The notes below the pieces were generated by a model. The model made no database searches. It saw only the letters and a list, made by a program, of their open reading frames with translations, and was not told the DNA's origin. The position numbers and the translations under genes are program-made. A DNA stretch of 64,000 nucleotides from assembly GCA_020055645.1 (NCBI GenBank), contig CM034546.1, forward strand, positions 73,904,001-73,968,000. Reading direction: 5' to 3'. The DNA is from Tomocerus qinae (taxonomy: Eukaryota > Arthropoda > Collembola > Entomobryomorpha > Tomoceridae). This document shows positions 35,548 to 47,138 of the stretch, in pieces; position 1 is the first letter of the stretch; every line of letters begins with the position of its first letter.

Positions 35548-36849
35548 TATATATCACTTTATTGAGTACAATTTTATTATTTATGATACTAAAATAAAAT
35601 ATGTCTTTTACCTCAATTAAAGCTCCTACCTTAACCATTATTGTTATTACAATTAGTTATTTACACTCATTGTGTGTCGGGAAGAAATAATGCTATTTGC
35701 TTAATTTTTATTGTAAGCGACTCGTATCAAAAAATGAAGGAAATAAATATTTTTTAGCGGATAGGAAAGTGATACACTTAAAATTTATGTCACTCTGGCT
35801 TTTATTATTAATTTGACCGGATTCTGCAAAAACAATCACGATAAAATCCCTTAAGCTGCGTAATCAGTAATCAACGATCACAGATTTTTCACTCTATAGA
35901 AGGATCATCAGTTTGAGATTTCAGCCTAATATTTTAAAATAATGAAAATGCAACAATGGTTTATTCCATGTACCTAAGTTTGCTTCATCCCACGCAAAAA
36001 TTTTTTTAATTAAGTTGTTAGTATTGCGTAAGAGAAGTAGAGTACCTAAATTGTAATTATTTCTAATGTGAAACAGTAAAAAATGTTTTTATTTTTACTT
36101 CAAAAGCATAAAAAACTGCCTCTGAAATATACATACATATTACGCATTACAACTCTCGTGCGTAACCTATTTATGTTATTCTGAAATATGAGATACAAGA
36201 CGAAATACGTTGATCATCATCCTTGAAATCATCGTGGTGCTGGTGATGGCGCTCCGTTGCTTACAGTCAACAGTATTGGCACGAATCTAAAAGGACGCTA
36301 TAATACCTCTGCGTGCTTTCCAAAAACAAAAATACCTACCTACACTAATAATTACCATACCTACTCATGTACGCACGACGTGACTTTGCCTCTCCATTCG
36401 TTCACACACACATACATTCTGTACTCGTTCTGTGTATTAGTGTTAACTTGACCAAAGGCCATTGCGGGAAGTGATAAAATAACGTTTCCGTGGCTTGCTA
36501 ATTGTGGATTATTACGTTCTATTACACAACCTGAGTTATGCAACCATTCTGTTACGCAGCGTGATCCTAGGCAGTTGACAAAATCGTTCTCTTCAATTTT
36601 TCTGACAATTATATTTTTTAGTGCAAAATTATTGCAATCTCCACCTGCGACATTTGACAGCGAATCATATCGCCTCCGAAATTGCTTCGTAACGGAATTC
36701 GGTCTCTATTTCCACCACTATTGCAAGTAAGTTAATCGGTGACATCTGACTGACAGCTATTTTGGTTGTTGGTAAGCAAGAGTTTTTTGTATTCTACATT
36801 CAATATTTACAATTTCAAAATTTTTTTTCAGTTACAACTGGAAAATAAG
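35548..36849. other. Intergenic region; probable 5' untranslated exon of GTSF1-like gene at right
   Basis: A CAAG|GTAAGT-like splice donor near 36726 and a polypyrimidine-CAG acceptor near 36830 suggest a non-coding first exon for the gene starting at 36850. The rest is AT-rich with nothing recognised. Confidence 0.45.
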
Positions 36850-38500
36850 ATGTCTTGCCGTAAGGGTCTCCTTCCTTCAAACCCTGAGTTAGTGCTGGAT
36901 CTAGATGAGAAAATTCTTCGATGCCCATTTGACAAAAGCCATCTAATTGTGTAAGTACCTTTTTCTTGTATACTTTTGTAAATAATTGTAAATGGTGTAG
37001 TAATTTGTCGTTTTTATTTATTTCTCTATTATATTGTCATTGGGTTGGGTTTTAAAAAAATAATACAATATATATCTTTAGCCAATCAAGTCAGAATATG
37101 AAATTTACGAAGCATCTGTTCAAGTGCCGCAAAACATACATTCGCCAAAAGGAAGAGAAAGGAGAGAAAGTTGTTTACGAAAAGTGTATTAATGGATGCG
37201 GACCTCTACTACCACCAGAAGCGCAATACCATTTTATGTCCTGTTCTCCAAAACCAAAAGACGAATATGAAAATTATTTCAAATCTAGTAAGTTTTTGCT
37301 TCTTTTAAATGCATATAGTAAAGCATACTGCAAGACGTCCGGGCATTGCATATTATTTCTTGTACCACTTACACGTTTTAGAACATGGAATTTATTGCCA
37401 ATTGAACAAACAAACCGGTTTTATGCTGTTAATCGCTTTTCTTCACTGAAATATTGCTACAAATTTATGTAGCCAATTTTTAAAAAGCATTAAGTCATAA
37501 GTAATTTTTTTGTATATAGTTATTGTAAATAATATGTATATTAGGCAGTATTATTGGCCAAAGGAATGGCATTTTGTCTCACTTTATTTGTACATTTTTG
37601 TTTGCATATAAAAATCAGGCAGATTTTTGATGCATTACATTATGAAGGAGATGGAAAACAGGTAGATTGGGAACGAAATGAATTAATTTAATTTAAGTAT
37701 GTTGACTTGTAAAGACCGTGGAACGTTTTCTTTCTCTTAGATTACTTAACTTTAAAAGTCTATCTTTCTACCTTCTATTAATCATTATAGTTATAAACAT
37801 TATGCAGGTGCTCTATAATCTTCGTTTAATTGTTTACGTTGAGACTTTTGGGAAGTCGGGTAAGGTATTAATAATAAGTGAAGATCTACACTATAGTAAT
37901 GATTGCAAATTGCAATCTGAATCAAACATGATGACAGGTTTAGTGCAGGATTAGGCTTTGTATTGTAATTATTAATGATCAACAAAGTATTAAATCGTTT
38001 GTCTGATTATATTTCAGAGGAGTTTCAAAAGTTAAGGAAGGAGAAAGAATTAGAGGAGAAAACCAAAGCAGCCAAAGGAAAGCACGAAGAAGACTGGGAA
38101 GAAGAAGCCAAAGCCTATCAACCGGCGGGTTACGACCCAAGAGTTAAGCTTGTTCGAGACAACATTATCATGTAAGTATTAATGTATTAAATGGCTAAAT
38201 TAAAAACAAATTAATTTGGAATCGTTTCATGTTTATAGTTGTAAAATATTTGTAAATATAGCTAAATTTATCTTTAATTTTAGTATTCCACCGGGTTCAA
38301 AACAGGAGAGACGTGAATTTCGAGAAAAATTTATTATAAAGCCTTTCGAGGAAGAGGAGCGGATGGGATTGTGGAAAGAACGCGTGGAAAGAGCCAAAGC
38401 AATCGACGAAAGAGTGAAGCGGGCAGCAAAGGTGGGAGAAAGGAAACCCCGTTTCCAGGACCCAGAAAATGAATTCATTTCATATGGCGACGATGATTAG
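36850..38500 (+). CDS. GTSF1-like CHHC zinc-finger protein (225 aa)
   Basis: Coding exons 36850-36950, 37082-37287, 38018-38171 and 38284-38500 have GT-AG borders and agreeing phases. The first finger reads CPFDKSH, then KFTKHLFKC, i.e. C-x5-H-x13-H-x3-C, a CHHC finger of the U11-48K/GTSF1 type with an H-H spacing longer than the usual 9. The second (KCINGCG...QYHFMSC) has lost its first His and could bind through Cys instead. In flies and mammals GTSF1 (Asterix) assists nuclear or slicing PIWI proteins in the piRNA pathway. The rest is highly charged, with Lys/Glu helices (about residues 103-135, 175-205), a YDPRVKLVRDNI segment and a C-terminal YGDDD. Longer than fly Asterix. GTSF1 role is inferred; a spliceosomal U11-48K-like role is less likely on length and context. 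Confidence 0.75.
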
Positions 38501-38674
38501 CAATTCATTTCAAACTTTCACTGATCAATCATTGTACTCTGAATATAATTAAATGTTATAATTTCTTATTTTTGATCATTTTGAAGCTATTCCTATTTAA
38601 AGATAATGGTTTTATTACTATAACTGACTTAGTCAATCTTTTTGTATTATCCATAATCAAAATGTTGCTCTTGC

Positions 38675-38680
38675 AATAAA
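38675..38680 (+). promoter_or_regulatory. Polyadenylation signal AATAAA for the GTSF1-like gene
   Basis: AATAAA occurs about 175 bases after the stop codon, directly followed by a second TAAA word, a usual position for 3' end formation. Confidence 0.5.
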
Positions 38681-39637
38681 TAAAATTACTTTTGGATAAT
38701 GCAGATTTCCTATAGGCCGAATTCACTTCTTCATTTCCCCAAATTACACATTAATCTTGCATTTGAAATTGTCATATTTATAACAATAACGTGCATAATT
38801 AATTTTATCGGGAATCAAATACAATATTAATATTCCCCTTAAAACGTCAGCTAGTAGAATCATGATTGTTTTGTCTGTTCCAAACTTGTTACATTTTGGG
38901 GCTTTTGCCTCGTGCACATAAGTATTGTAGATGCCATTTGAAAATAAAAAAAAATTTGTATCTGACAGTTTTTATCTGAAATAATGGGTTACACGTATTT
39001 AAAATAATATAAATTTCAACATCCCGTAATACTGCACCTGCACCTTGCTTTGAATAAAATATTTAGTTTCCAATGAATGTTGAAAGCGAAATAATAATCA
39101 ATATTTAATTTAATGACCAGGTTGGTGAAATTAGAAAGCAAAGTACCAATATGGAATAAACCACAGAATCTTTCAGGATACAAAATTATATTTGTTTGAA
39201 AAATAAATTAAACTATTCGAGGTAAAAGTGTTGACTTTATTTGAGTAGAATTATTTCTGATAAAGTCATAATGTTAAATAATTACGAAATTCATATTCAT
39301 TTTACAGATCAATTCATTTATTTCAATCAAAATTGCTTCACAAAATTGACATACATCTATTCAATACATTAGTAAATTCATTAATTCTTTCATTCCATGA
39401 GTATTAAGTAAATCCATAACCTAATAACATTTACTACGTCCACTAATCCAGAACCATTTCAAGCTAATACTAATAATTTTATAAAACAACAAAATTCATC
39501 ACATATTATATACATTATTCCAAACATTAATCAGTTCTTTGCAAAGTCAAAATGTACCTGGAAAAAATGAAAAAATCAAATCATTAGTGCAATGTTCTGA
39601 ATATATATAAATAACGTTTAGTTTTAGAAATTAGTTT
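38681..39637. other. Region between convergent genes, nothing recognised
   Basis: It separates the 3' ends of the plus-strand GTSF1-like gene and the minus-strand importin-alpha gene. It is AT-rich without frames or repeats. Confidence 0.5.
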
Positions 39638-41738
39638 TTAAACTTTACTTGAAGCCAAGTTAATTGGATTCTGGATAAAGATTTATAGACCGTATCCTCT
39701 GTTGTACGCAGCTTGAATCCTCATTTCAACAATATAGTTGTCTTCAGAAGAACTACTTCCATCATCAGTATCCTATATTACATGGAAGCATAATTACAAT
39801 TTGAAATCACTATGAGATATTTATTTAGCATGTTATCATTATATCTCTTACATCGTCGTCGAAATACGACTCCATAATCCATCGAGCAATGTTGGACACC
39901 TGCTCGTTTTCAGCGGAGCATAATTCATCCATTTTGTCAGGACATCCAGATTCTTCCAGCATATTCATAAAAGATTCAACTGGGTGCTCTTGAGTTGCAG
40001 ACTCTAACATGTTGGCAATACACCACAAAGCGGCGTCCTTAACAGACCAATCTGCAATGTCGAGACATCTTCTCAGTAAAGGAACCACTCCGAGGTCACA
40101 AAGATGTAAGATGTCACTCATGGAGCCCGCTCTTGTGATGTTCCTTATTACAATCAATGCTTCATTTTGGGCATCATTAACCTATTGTAAATTAAAACAT
40201 TAAAAATTAGTAAAATATTATAATTTAGAGATTGGGAAGCATTCGTCACAAAAAATGTTAGGAATTATAATTGAGAAATGCACCATTTCAATAACGCTAA
40301 ATAACAGTGGAATTACACCAGACTCCATAACTGCCGAGATTTGATTCTTGTCATTAGCAACAATTTTAGAAAGAATCCAAGCTGCGTCGTCGACTATCAC
40401 TGATTTATCGCACTGAAGAAGAAGCATCAGTTTGGGAAGGATTCCAGATTTCACGGCGACTTCTGCCTAAATATTTTACAATTTCAAAAGCATTTAAGTT
40501 TATTTCTTAAGTCCTTGTGTTTGAAGGCTTATTAATCTGAATAATATGCAAGTAAATACCTGGGAACTGTTTGCTTCTACAATTCTTCCAATGGTGTGGC
40601 GCAAGCAGTTGGCCACCACATTGGAGGTTTCACCTGTTAATACTTCAATGAAACGGGGCAAGACTCCAGCAACAGTAATGAATTCTTCGATTTCGTTATA
40701 GCTGGTTTCACAAATGTAGCTAAATCCTCGGCAGCAGCTCCCTGTGTATAATTAATAAAGTAGACATGATTACATAATAAATAGTAATACACATATTATG
40801 TATAATATAATTGATAATGTTAGGACGAATACCGACAAATTATTCTTTTCATTACTTACCAATAATTACTTCGTCGTCAATACAAAATAACCGTTCCCAT
40901 ACAACAATGCATTTCAATACATCTGACGCACTGCAGTGTGATACAATATTGGATAAAGTCCAACCCAGTGGCCGCATAACCTCTACCTGAGATGCAAATA
41001 AATAAAAATCTCGTCATTTTGTATCATTGAAACGGATTTCATTGAAATTATAATTCAATTACTACTTCGACTTACATTATTAGTGTGAACTATCAATATG
41101 TTCTTTATGGAGCCCAATAACTTCATTCCAAGCAGCTCATTGAGAATTTCAGGACGATGATACTGAAACAGACACAAAGAAAGTAAATAAACTATCATCC
41201 TAATAAAAGGACACAAGGATTAGGACCAATAACATTGAATAATTATTGTGTTACTTTATAACACTCACAATGAAAATTCCAAGAGCCTTAAGGCTTTCTG
41301 CCACGAGTTGAGGGGAAGAGGATCCCAACATCTCAATTAAAAGTTGAAATGCTTTGGACTTCATCAGAAACTCTGTATGGTCAACTCCAAAGTTGCCCAT
41401 CAATCGTGCTGCTTCGGTTTGAATATCTGGGGCATCCTTTATCTGAAGACATTTGACGACATTGCCCATCATGTCAGTTGACGAGAGTCGTTCAAAGTTG
41501 GAATTTGGAAGCGACAATTTGTGAGCCAGTTTTAATCCACGCAGTTTAATTGCATTGTCATCTCTATTTCAAAGAATGATTTTGTATTTAAATTAGAACT
41601 TATTAACTAATTTGAATGAATGTGACATGATTAGCATTGAAACTTACTGCTGAAGATCCATTTCTATTTGACGGAGGGCACCAACTATGTCCACAATTCT
41701 TTCAGCATGTTCTTCCATTATTCGGTCCAAGGTATTCC
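39638..41738 (-). CDS. Importin-alpha-like ARM protein, copy 1 (5' end not found)
   Basis: Exons in transcript order are 41738-41648, 41563-41269, 41162-41076, 40986-40860, 40741-40560, 40466-40284, 40181-39852 and 39772-39638: about 476 codons in one frame. The chain is a row of armadillo repeats, e.g. VMRPLGWTLSNIVSH (Trp and Asn of the NLS groove kept) and WSVKDAALWCIANM, then an acidic C-terminus with DTDDGSSSSEDN. Importin-alpha links nuclear-localisation-signal cargo to importin-beta at nuclear pores. Several other repeats lack the Trp-Asn pair. The exon upstream that should hold the importin-beta-binding domain was not found in the 1.6 kb before 41738, so the gene may lack it, or it lies elsewhere. 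The donor after exon 6 (GTGCAT) is weak. It is a diverged head-to-head paralogue of the gene at 43348. Confidence 0.82.
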
Positions 41739-43347
41739 CTGTAATATGATTCGAGGAGAGGTTTATAATTGCTTTTCGCTTCCTAGTCTCAATAACTTGA
41801 TTATTTTATATGGATTGTCTCAGGATATTACAATGGTATTAAAAATGGACAATAATTTTCGTTTTTGCAGGTGTCGAATAGGGTAGTCTCACTTATTCAT
41901 TCAGACACTATGCCACAGACAAAGGACAGATTTTTGGGTGAAGCACAGTACGCGTTTTACACATTTGAATATGGCCGCATTAAAATGGCCGTCTCTTTTC
42001 AACGTATTTCCAATGCAGTGCATATTTCGTAAGAAAATGCTTTAAGCTGAACAAAGGACGTCGATATATAACCTCACATCGTTTTCTTTGTTCAATGTCT
42101 TTGTTACATGTCTTAGTCTGTTTGTTTTCAAAATTGTAGAGAAGTTGTCTGTGATTCTTGACGCCCAACTTGGTTTGAAAACCTTCGAATTTCAAACCGA
42201 GATTGGACAATTTACGGGAAGTCCCTTGGAACTATCCGAGCCTGAGGAACATTGGAATATAGAAGACTTCCGTCAATTAATTTGTAACTTTTACTAAAAC
42301 TATCATATCCATATATAAGTAAATTATGTAGGCGTAAATAATTTGCTTCAGGAAACATGAAACCTTCTCAGTTAACGTTTTCACTATGCACCCGAAAGTA
42401 TACCTTCATGCACTAAATTTTACTTACGAAGATTAGAAGATATGCTTTTTTGGGTAAAAGCGTAAGTGAAAACGTTAATTGTGGGAACGCCCATTCTCTC
42501 TGTCGAGAAATCTGTCTTTCCCGTCATCAGAGGATTTTTACCCCGATGTTCAATATTTTAAAACAATTTCACCTTTTCACATTCTGTTAATTTTCACAAT
42601 GTGAAAATACAGGTCAAGTTCGTAAATGGGTCAAATCGTTCACATATTATGCTGGCTCGGGGATAGGGGTTCAAAAATCAAAAGCCGTAAATAGTAATAA
42701 TTCCTCGATAACTCTTGAACGGTTCTCCTTTTTTTGTATTCCTAGTTTGAAAATATAGGTGAAAATACAAGTCAAATTAGTAAATGGGGCAAATCAGCAC
42801 ACTCACGCCATACCTCACTCGGGAGGAGCTCATAACTATACATCGATTAACTTTTGGCAGGGCTAAGGACCCCATCCTTAGATTAGGTTATTATTATGAT
42901 AACTTAGGTTAGATAAATTGGGCTGCTGGGGCGGAATCCACCTTAGGATGGGGCTTTTAGTCTGACCGTGTAACTTTAGTTCTGTTCATCGTATAATGTC
43001 CTGTAATAGGTCGTTTTAAGTCGAAATGTTCAATGGCGCATATAAATAGACCAATGATACGTAGAGATCAGGGGTGAAAGGGTGTTGACACATTTTTTAA
43101 ATTTCTACACAAAAACAATGCAACTATGCATGCACAATGAAGGAAATTAAACTCTACTTATTTCTTTGATACTACAACCCTTTGCCTTGACTGCCTCAGT
43201 CCTTGACCTTTTGAATTACCCTTTGCTTATTTCCGTTTTTGAATCTTTTACAGTTCCATTGTGCCTATTGTCAATTTCTTGACCTACCGCCGTAATTTTC
43301 GTCAAAACAAAAGTCCCAAATAAACTTAATCAGGAGGTCTGAAAATA
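41739..43347. other. Divergent intergenic region with small repeats
   Basis: It lies between the two importin-alpha genes. A small inverted repeat at about 42371-42476 has AGTTAACGTTTTCACT at the left mirrored by AGTGAAAACGTTAATT at the right. A direct repeat (GTGAAAATACA(G/A)GTCAA...) occurs at about 42601 and 42762. A hairpin AGGACCCCATCCTTAG / CTTAGGATGGGGCTTTTAG lies at about 42865-42965. Overlapping 69- and 76-codon frames near 42.0-42.3 kb show no homology. Promoters of both genes should be here, though no motif was recognised. Confidence 0.5.
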
Positions 43348-45779
43348 ATGGGTGAAAATCGAATTGCAAGTTACAAGAGTTTAGGAGGTGACGATGAGGA
43401 AGTAAGTAAACCGTTTAAATTATAATTAAATAATGTTTTCAATACGAAATATAAAACTAAAATGCTTATCATTAGGCCCTCCGAACAAAACGAAGTGAGG
43501 CGGTAGTGAGCTTAAGGAAGGAAAAACGACATAAGCTTCTCGCCGAAAGACGACATATTGACGGAACGGGCGCAGAGACGATGGAAGAGGAACCTGGACC
43601 GATAACTGATATTAACGTTGCCATCCAAGAAATTTCAATTAATATTCTCCAGTAAGTTTAAATTCTTTTAATTTCTCTTGGTGACTAGTCTAAAATGTTT
43701 TTGCATGATTTCAAAGCTTTAAAATAATGTTAACTAAACTATTGATAGAACTGAAAATGCTATTAAATTACGTGGACTGCAATTGGCTAACTTATTAGCT
43801 ACTCAAGAGCCAAAGGCTTTCATGGAACACTTTTCTTCCATGGACATGATTGGCAAGTGTGTTCAGTTTCTTCAGATGAAGGATAATCCAGATATTCAGT
43901 ATGAAGCAGTTTCGGTGGTCGCAAAAATTGCGCATGTTAAGCCAAATTCCGTGATGAAGTGGGCGGCTTATATTATTCCACCTTTGATCGAGACCTTAGG
44001 ATCCTCAAGTCCTCAACTAGTGGCCTTAAGCTGTAGAGAAGTTGGGAAAATTTTTGTAAATTACCTACAATTAAGAAAAACTATTTCGAGACTGAATAGT
44101 TCCATTTGATGTGTTTCTCATTTGGTATTTTGTTTGTGTAGGATTATAGTCGCCTGATTCGTAACGAAATGATTGAAAAAGGACTTTTGCCAGCTTTAGT
44201 AAATGTCCGTAATCTTCACTCTGAGAATGTAAGTAGAGTTTTCAAATCAATTTTCATTCCTAAATTCATTTTATATCAACATTTGCCAATTGAATGAGAT
44301 ATTTCCAGATCGATGTGATGCGACCACTTTCTTGGGCCTTCTCCAGAATCTTCGCTGCCAATTATATTCTTCCACAAAGTGCGTCAAGTATTGCATCGCA
44401 ATGTTTACCTACGCTGGCAAAACTTATTTTCATCAATAACTCAGAAGTGCTAGGTAAGATATCAAATAAGAGTAAGATGTAAATTATTATGTTTTATTGT
44501 ACCATTAAATAATGCAATTTTTGTAAGCAAGAATTAGGCCACAGACAGTGTTTAATATTGTAAAGCTCAATAGTTTGAAATAACTGGCTTTTTTAAAACT
44601 AAGTGATACAACTAAACGCTTTTAACATTATAGAAATATATTTGGCTGGGTTATTAAAGTCCCTCTTTATAGTATAGTAAATATGAATTACATATATAAA
44701 AATTGTATTTCTTGCTTATATACAGGAAACGCATGTCAGACGTTCTCATATTTGTGTGATTCATATTATGGCTTAATTCTGGATGTGGTTAATGCCGGAG
44801 TTGTGCCACGGTTGATAGATGTACTAAATTGTGAAGATCCCTGCATTGTTTCCTCCTGTCTACATGCCATTTACAAAATTTTATCTGGAATAGATTGCCG
44901 GGTACTTAGCTACAGTTATAAATTTAAAAAATGATCCATGTTCTTCATAAATTAAATTTTGTTTATAGAATGTGAAGATCCTAGTCGAGATTGCCGAAGG
45001 AGTTGTTCCAAAATTGATGAATCTTCTGCAGAGCCAAAACGACATAATTGTCGAAAAGGGGGCTTGGCTCCTTTCAAGAATTTCTGCTGGAGACTTACGT
45101 CAAATCGCAGTCATTATGGATACTTCCGGCGCTATACCGTTGCTATTTGATACTGTTGAGAAGGTATAGTTAATTCCACTTAAAAATAAAGGCTTTACTC
45201 ATGTTTGCCCGGAGGTTAGTCGTAATTGACGAATTGGTATTGGAATACTATTACTAATTTTGTTTTGTTTTACAGGGTAATACTTCCGCTCAACGAGATG
45301 CATTATTGGTCCTTAAGAACATAACCAAGAAAGGTTTCAGTTCTCACATAATTGATCTCTGTGGAGTGGGACTAACTCCCTTAATGTGTAGATGTCTCAA
45401 AACTAAGTCCTGGTCGATTGTATTCACTGCTTTGGAAATCGTAGAGAACATTTTGAAAGCTGCACTGCCCAACCCAAACACCCAATTTTTGTCCTCTCTT
45501 GAAGAGGGCGGAGGTCTTGAAAGGATTGATCAATTGGCGTCCTGTGAGAATGATTACGTGGCCAGGCTGGCAAATTGGATAGTCGAATACTATTTTGACG
45601 GAGTCACGGTTAATACCCTTATGCTATACAAGGTTGTTAATTAGTTACCAACATCTTAAACCAACAATTTGAATTGTATATAGGACATTGATGACGAAAA
45701 TGTTTCTTTGGATCTCACTGCTGACAAATTTGAGATGGAAGTTCAAGATCAAGACCCGGACGAAGGATTTCCCCTGTAA
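43348..45779 (+). CDS. Importin-alpha-like protein, copy 2, with IBB domain (520 aa)
   Basis: Exons 43348-43401, 43476-43651, 43749-44055, 44142-44228, 44309-44453, 44726-44901, 44969-45163, 45276-45602 and 45684-45779 give 520 codons plus stop. The first two encode an importin-beta-binding domain (ENRIASYKSLGG, then TKRSEAVVSLRKEKRHKLL, AERRHI). Armadillo repeats follow and an acidic tail. Exon lengths track copy 1 closely (87 and 87; 195 and 183; 327 and 330), showing a common origin. Many groove Trp/Asn residues are replaced: PLSWAFSRIF has R for N, GAWLLSRISAG has R for N, TALEIVENIL lacks W. Cargo binding may therefore differ from ordinary importin-alpha. The donor of exon 8 is uncertain (GTCACG at 45603, or GTTGTT at 45633 adding ten codons). 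Confidence 0.87.
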
Positions 45780-46046
45780 TCAAAATCATTCGTTACATTT
45801 CATAAAAAATCGAATACTACTGCACTTGCTACTTGAAGGATTCGTTGAGTGAAAACTATGGGGCAAAAATCTATGTTCTTAGATTTAGCCGCTAATGGGC
45901 TGATTTATATAATGTATAGCTAATTACGGAAATTAGAGTATAAAAATTTTAAGAGTCACAAACTTACAAAAATGAGTTTCAATATTAAAAGTGATAATAA
46001 ATCACTCTTTGAATAATCTAATAATATTATGAACATAATAAAATAT
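45780..46046. other. Probable 3' untranslated region of importin-alpha copy 2
   Basis: AT-rich sequence with several AATAAA-like words (e.g. near 45995) and no frame. Confidence 0.5.
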
Positions 46047-46630
46047 GCCATAATATTATTAGGTATAATATTAGTTCTACCCTACTGTTTTTCATTGTGT
46101 AAGTTTTATAATTTTTGAATCATGCAATTGCTAACTAAAGGTAATGTATTTATATACTAAAGCATTGTAGTTAGTAGTGAAATTTACATTTAAAAAATAT
46201 TATTAGGTGATATTAGTTCTACCCTACTGTTTTTCATTTTGTAAGTTTTATAATTTTTGATGAATCAAGCAATTACTAATTAAAGGTATGTATCTATATA
46301 CTATATCATTGTAGTTAGTAGTGAAATATACATTTAAAAAATATTATTAGATGATATATTATTAGTTCTACTCTACTGTTTTTCATTTTGTATGTTTTAT
46401 AATTTTTGAATCATGCAATTGCTAATTAAAGGTATGTATCTATATACTATATATCATTGTAGTTAGTAGTGAAATTTACATTTAAAAAATATTAATAGGT
46501 AATATTAGTTCTACCGCTGTTTTTCATTTTGTATGTTTTATAATTTTTGAATCATGCAATTGCTAATTAAAGGTATGTATCTATATACTGTAACATTGTA
46601 GTTAGTAGTGAAATCTACATTTAAAAAATA
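46047..46630. repeat. Tandem repeat, about 4 copies of a 138-146 bp unit
   Basis: Each copy holds ATTAGTTCTAC, CTGTTTTTCATT, TTTTATAATTTTTGA, AATCATGCAATTGCTAA, ATTGTAGTTAGTAGTGAAAT and ACATTTAAAAAAT in the same order. Copies start near 46068, 46211, 46361 and 46503, and the last one ends near 46628. They differ by scattered substitutions and small indels. No coding potential. It lies 0.27 kb after the importin-alpha copy 2 stop. Confidence 0.88.
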
Positions 46631-47138
46631 AAGGTTACGTGTTAGTGGTATATTTTGTTATAGTTTCTTGGTCTATGGTAATGTATTGTAACTGCAGCAA
46701 ATGGTTTATACATTCCGTACCTAAATAAGGAGGAAATAATTCAATATTAATTATGCATAAATTAATTTGAACAATAGTCGATTTTACATATTTACATTTT
46801 TTAATGTTGCGATGTTTGCATGCATCGGTCGCTGTTTCTCTACATAGTATTATTTTATTCAAGCGTCTCGCATTAAGAATATAGTTAATGAAATTTTGAA
46901 CACAATGATTTTATAACTAGCTGCCAATTTAATGCATAGGCAGAATACTCATATTTAATGTTTAGCGAAGTCATAAACTCTATAGATGTCAATGGTTTTT
47001 TAATTAGTTATTGCAATTCCCATTAATCCATTTTCACACTTCCTCCTACGTCCTCATTCAATAAGCAGTGGTAAAAAAATCTTGTGAACTGTATATAACC
47101 GACAAAGCCGACATTGGAATAACTTTTTAAGTCTAGAA
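46631..47138. other. Intergenic, 5' flank of the odorant-binding protein gene
   Basis: No frame with homology. A TATATAA word about 50 bp before the ATG (near 47092) could be a TATA box for the gene at 47139. Confidence 0.4.

Noticed and set aside
42088-42297. 69-codon plus frame (and 76-codon minus frame) between the importin-alpha genes, checked as a missing IBB exon
   Set aside because: No IBB-like basic cluster in the right context, no phase-matching donor to exon 1 of copy 1, and no homology.
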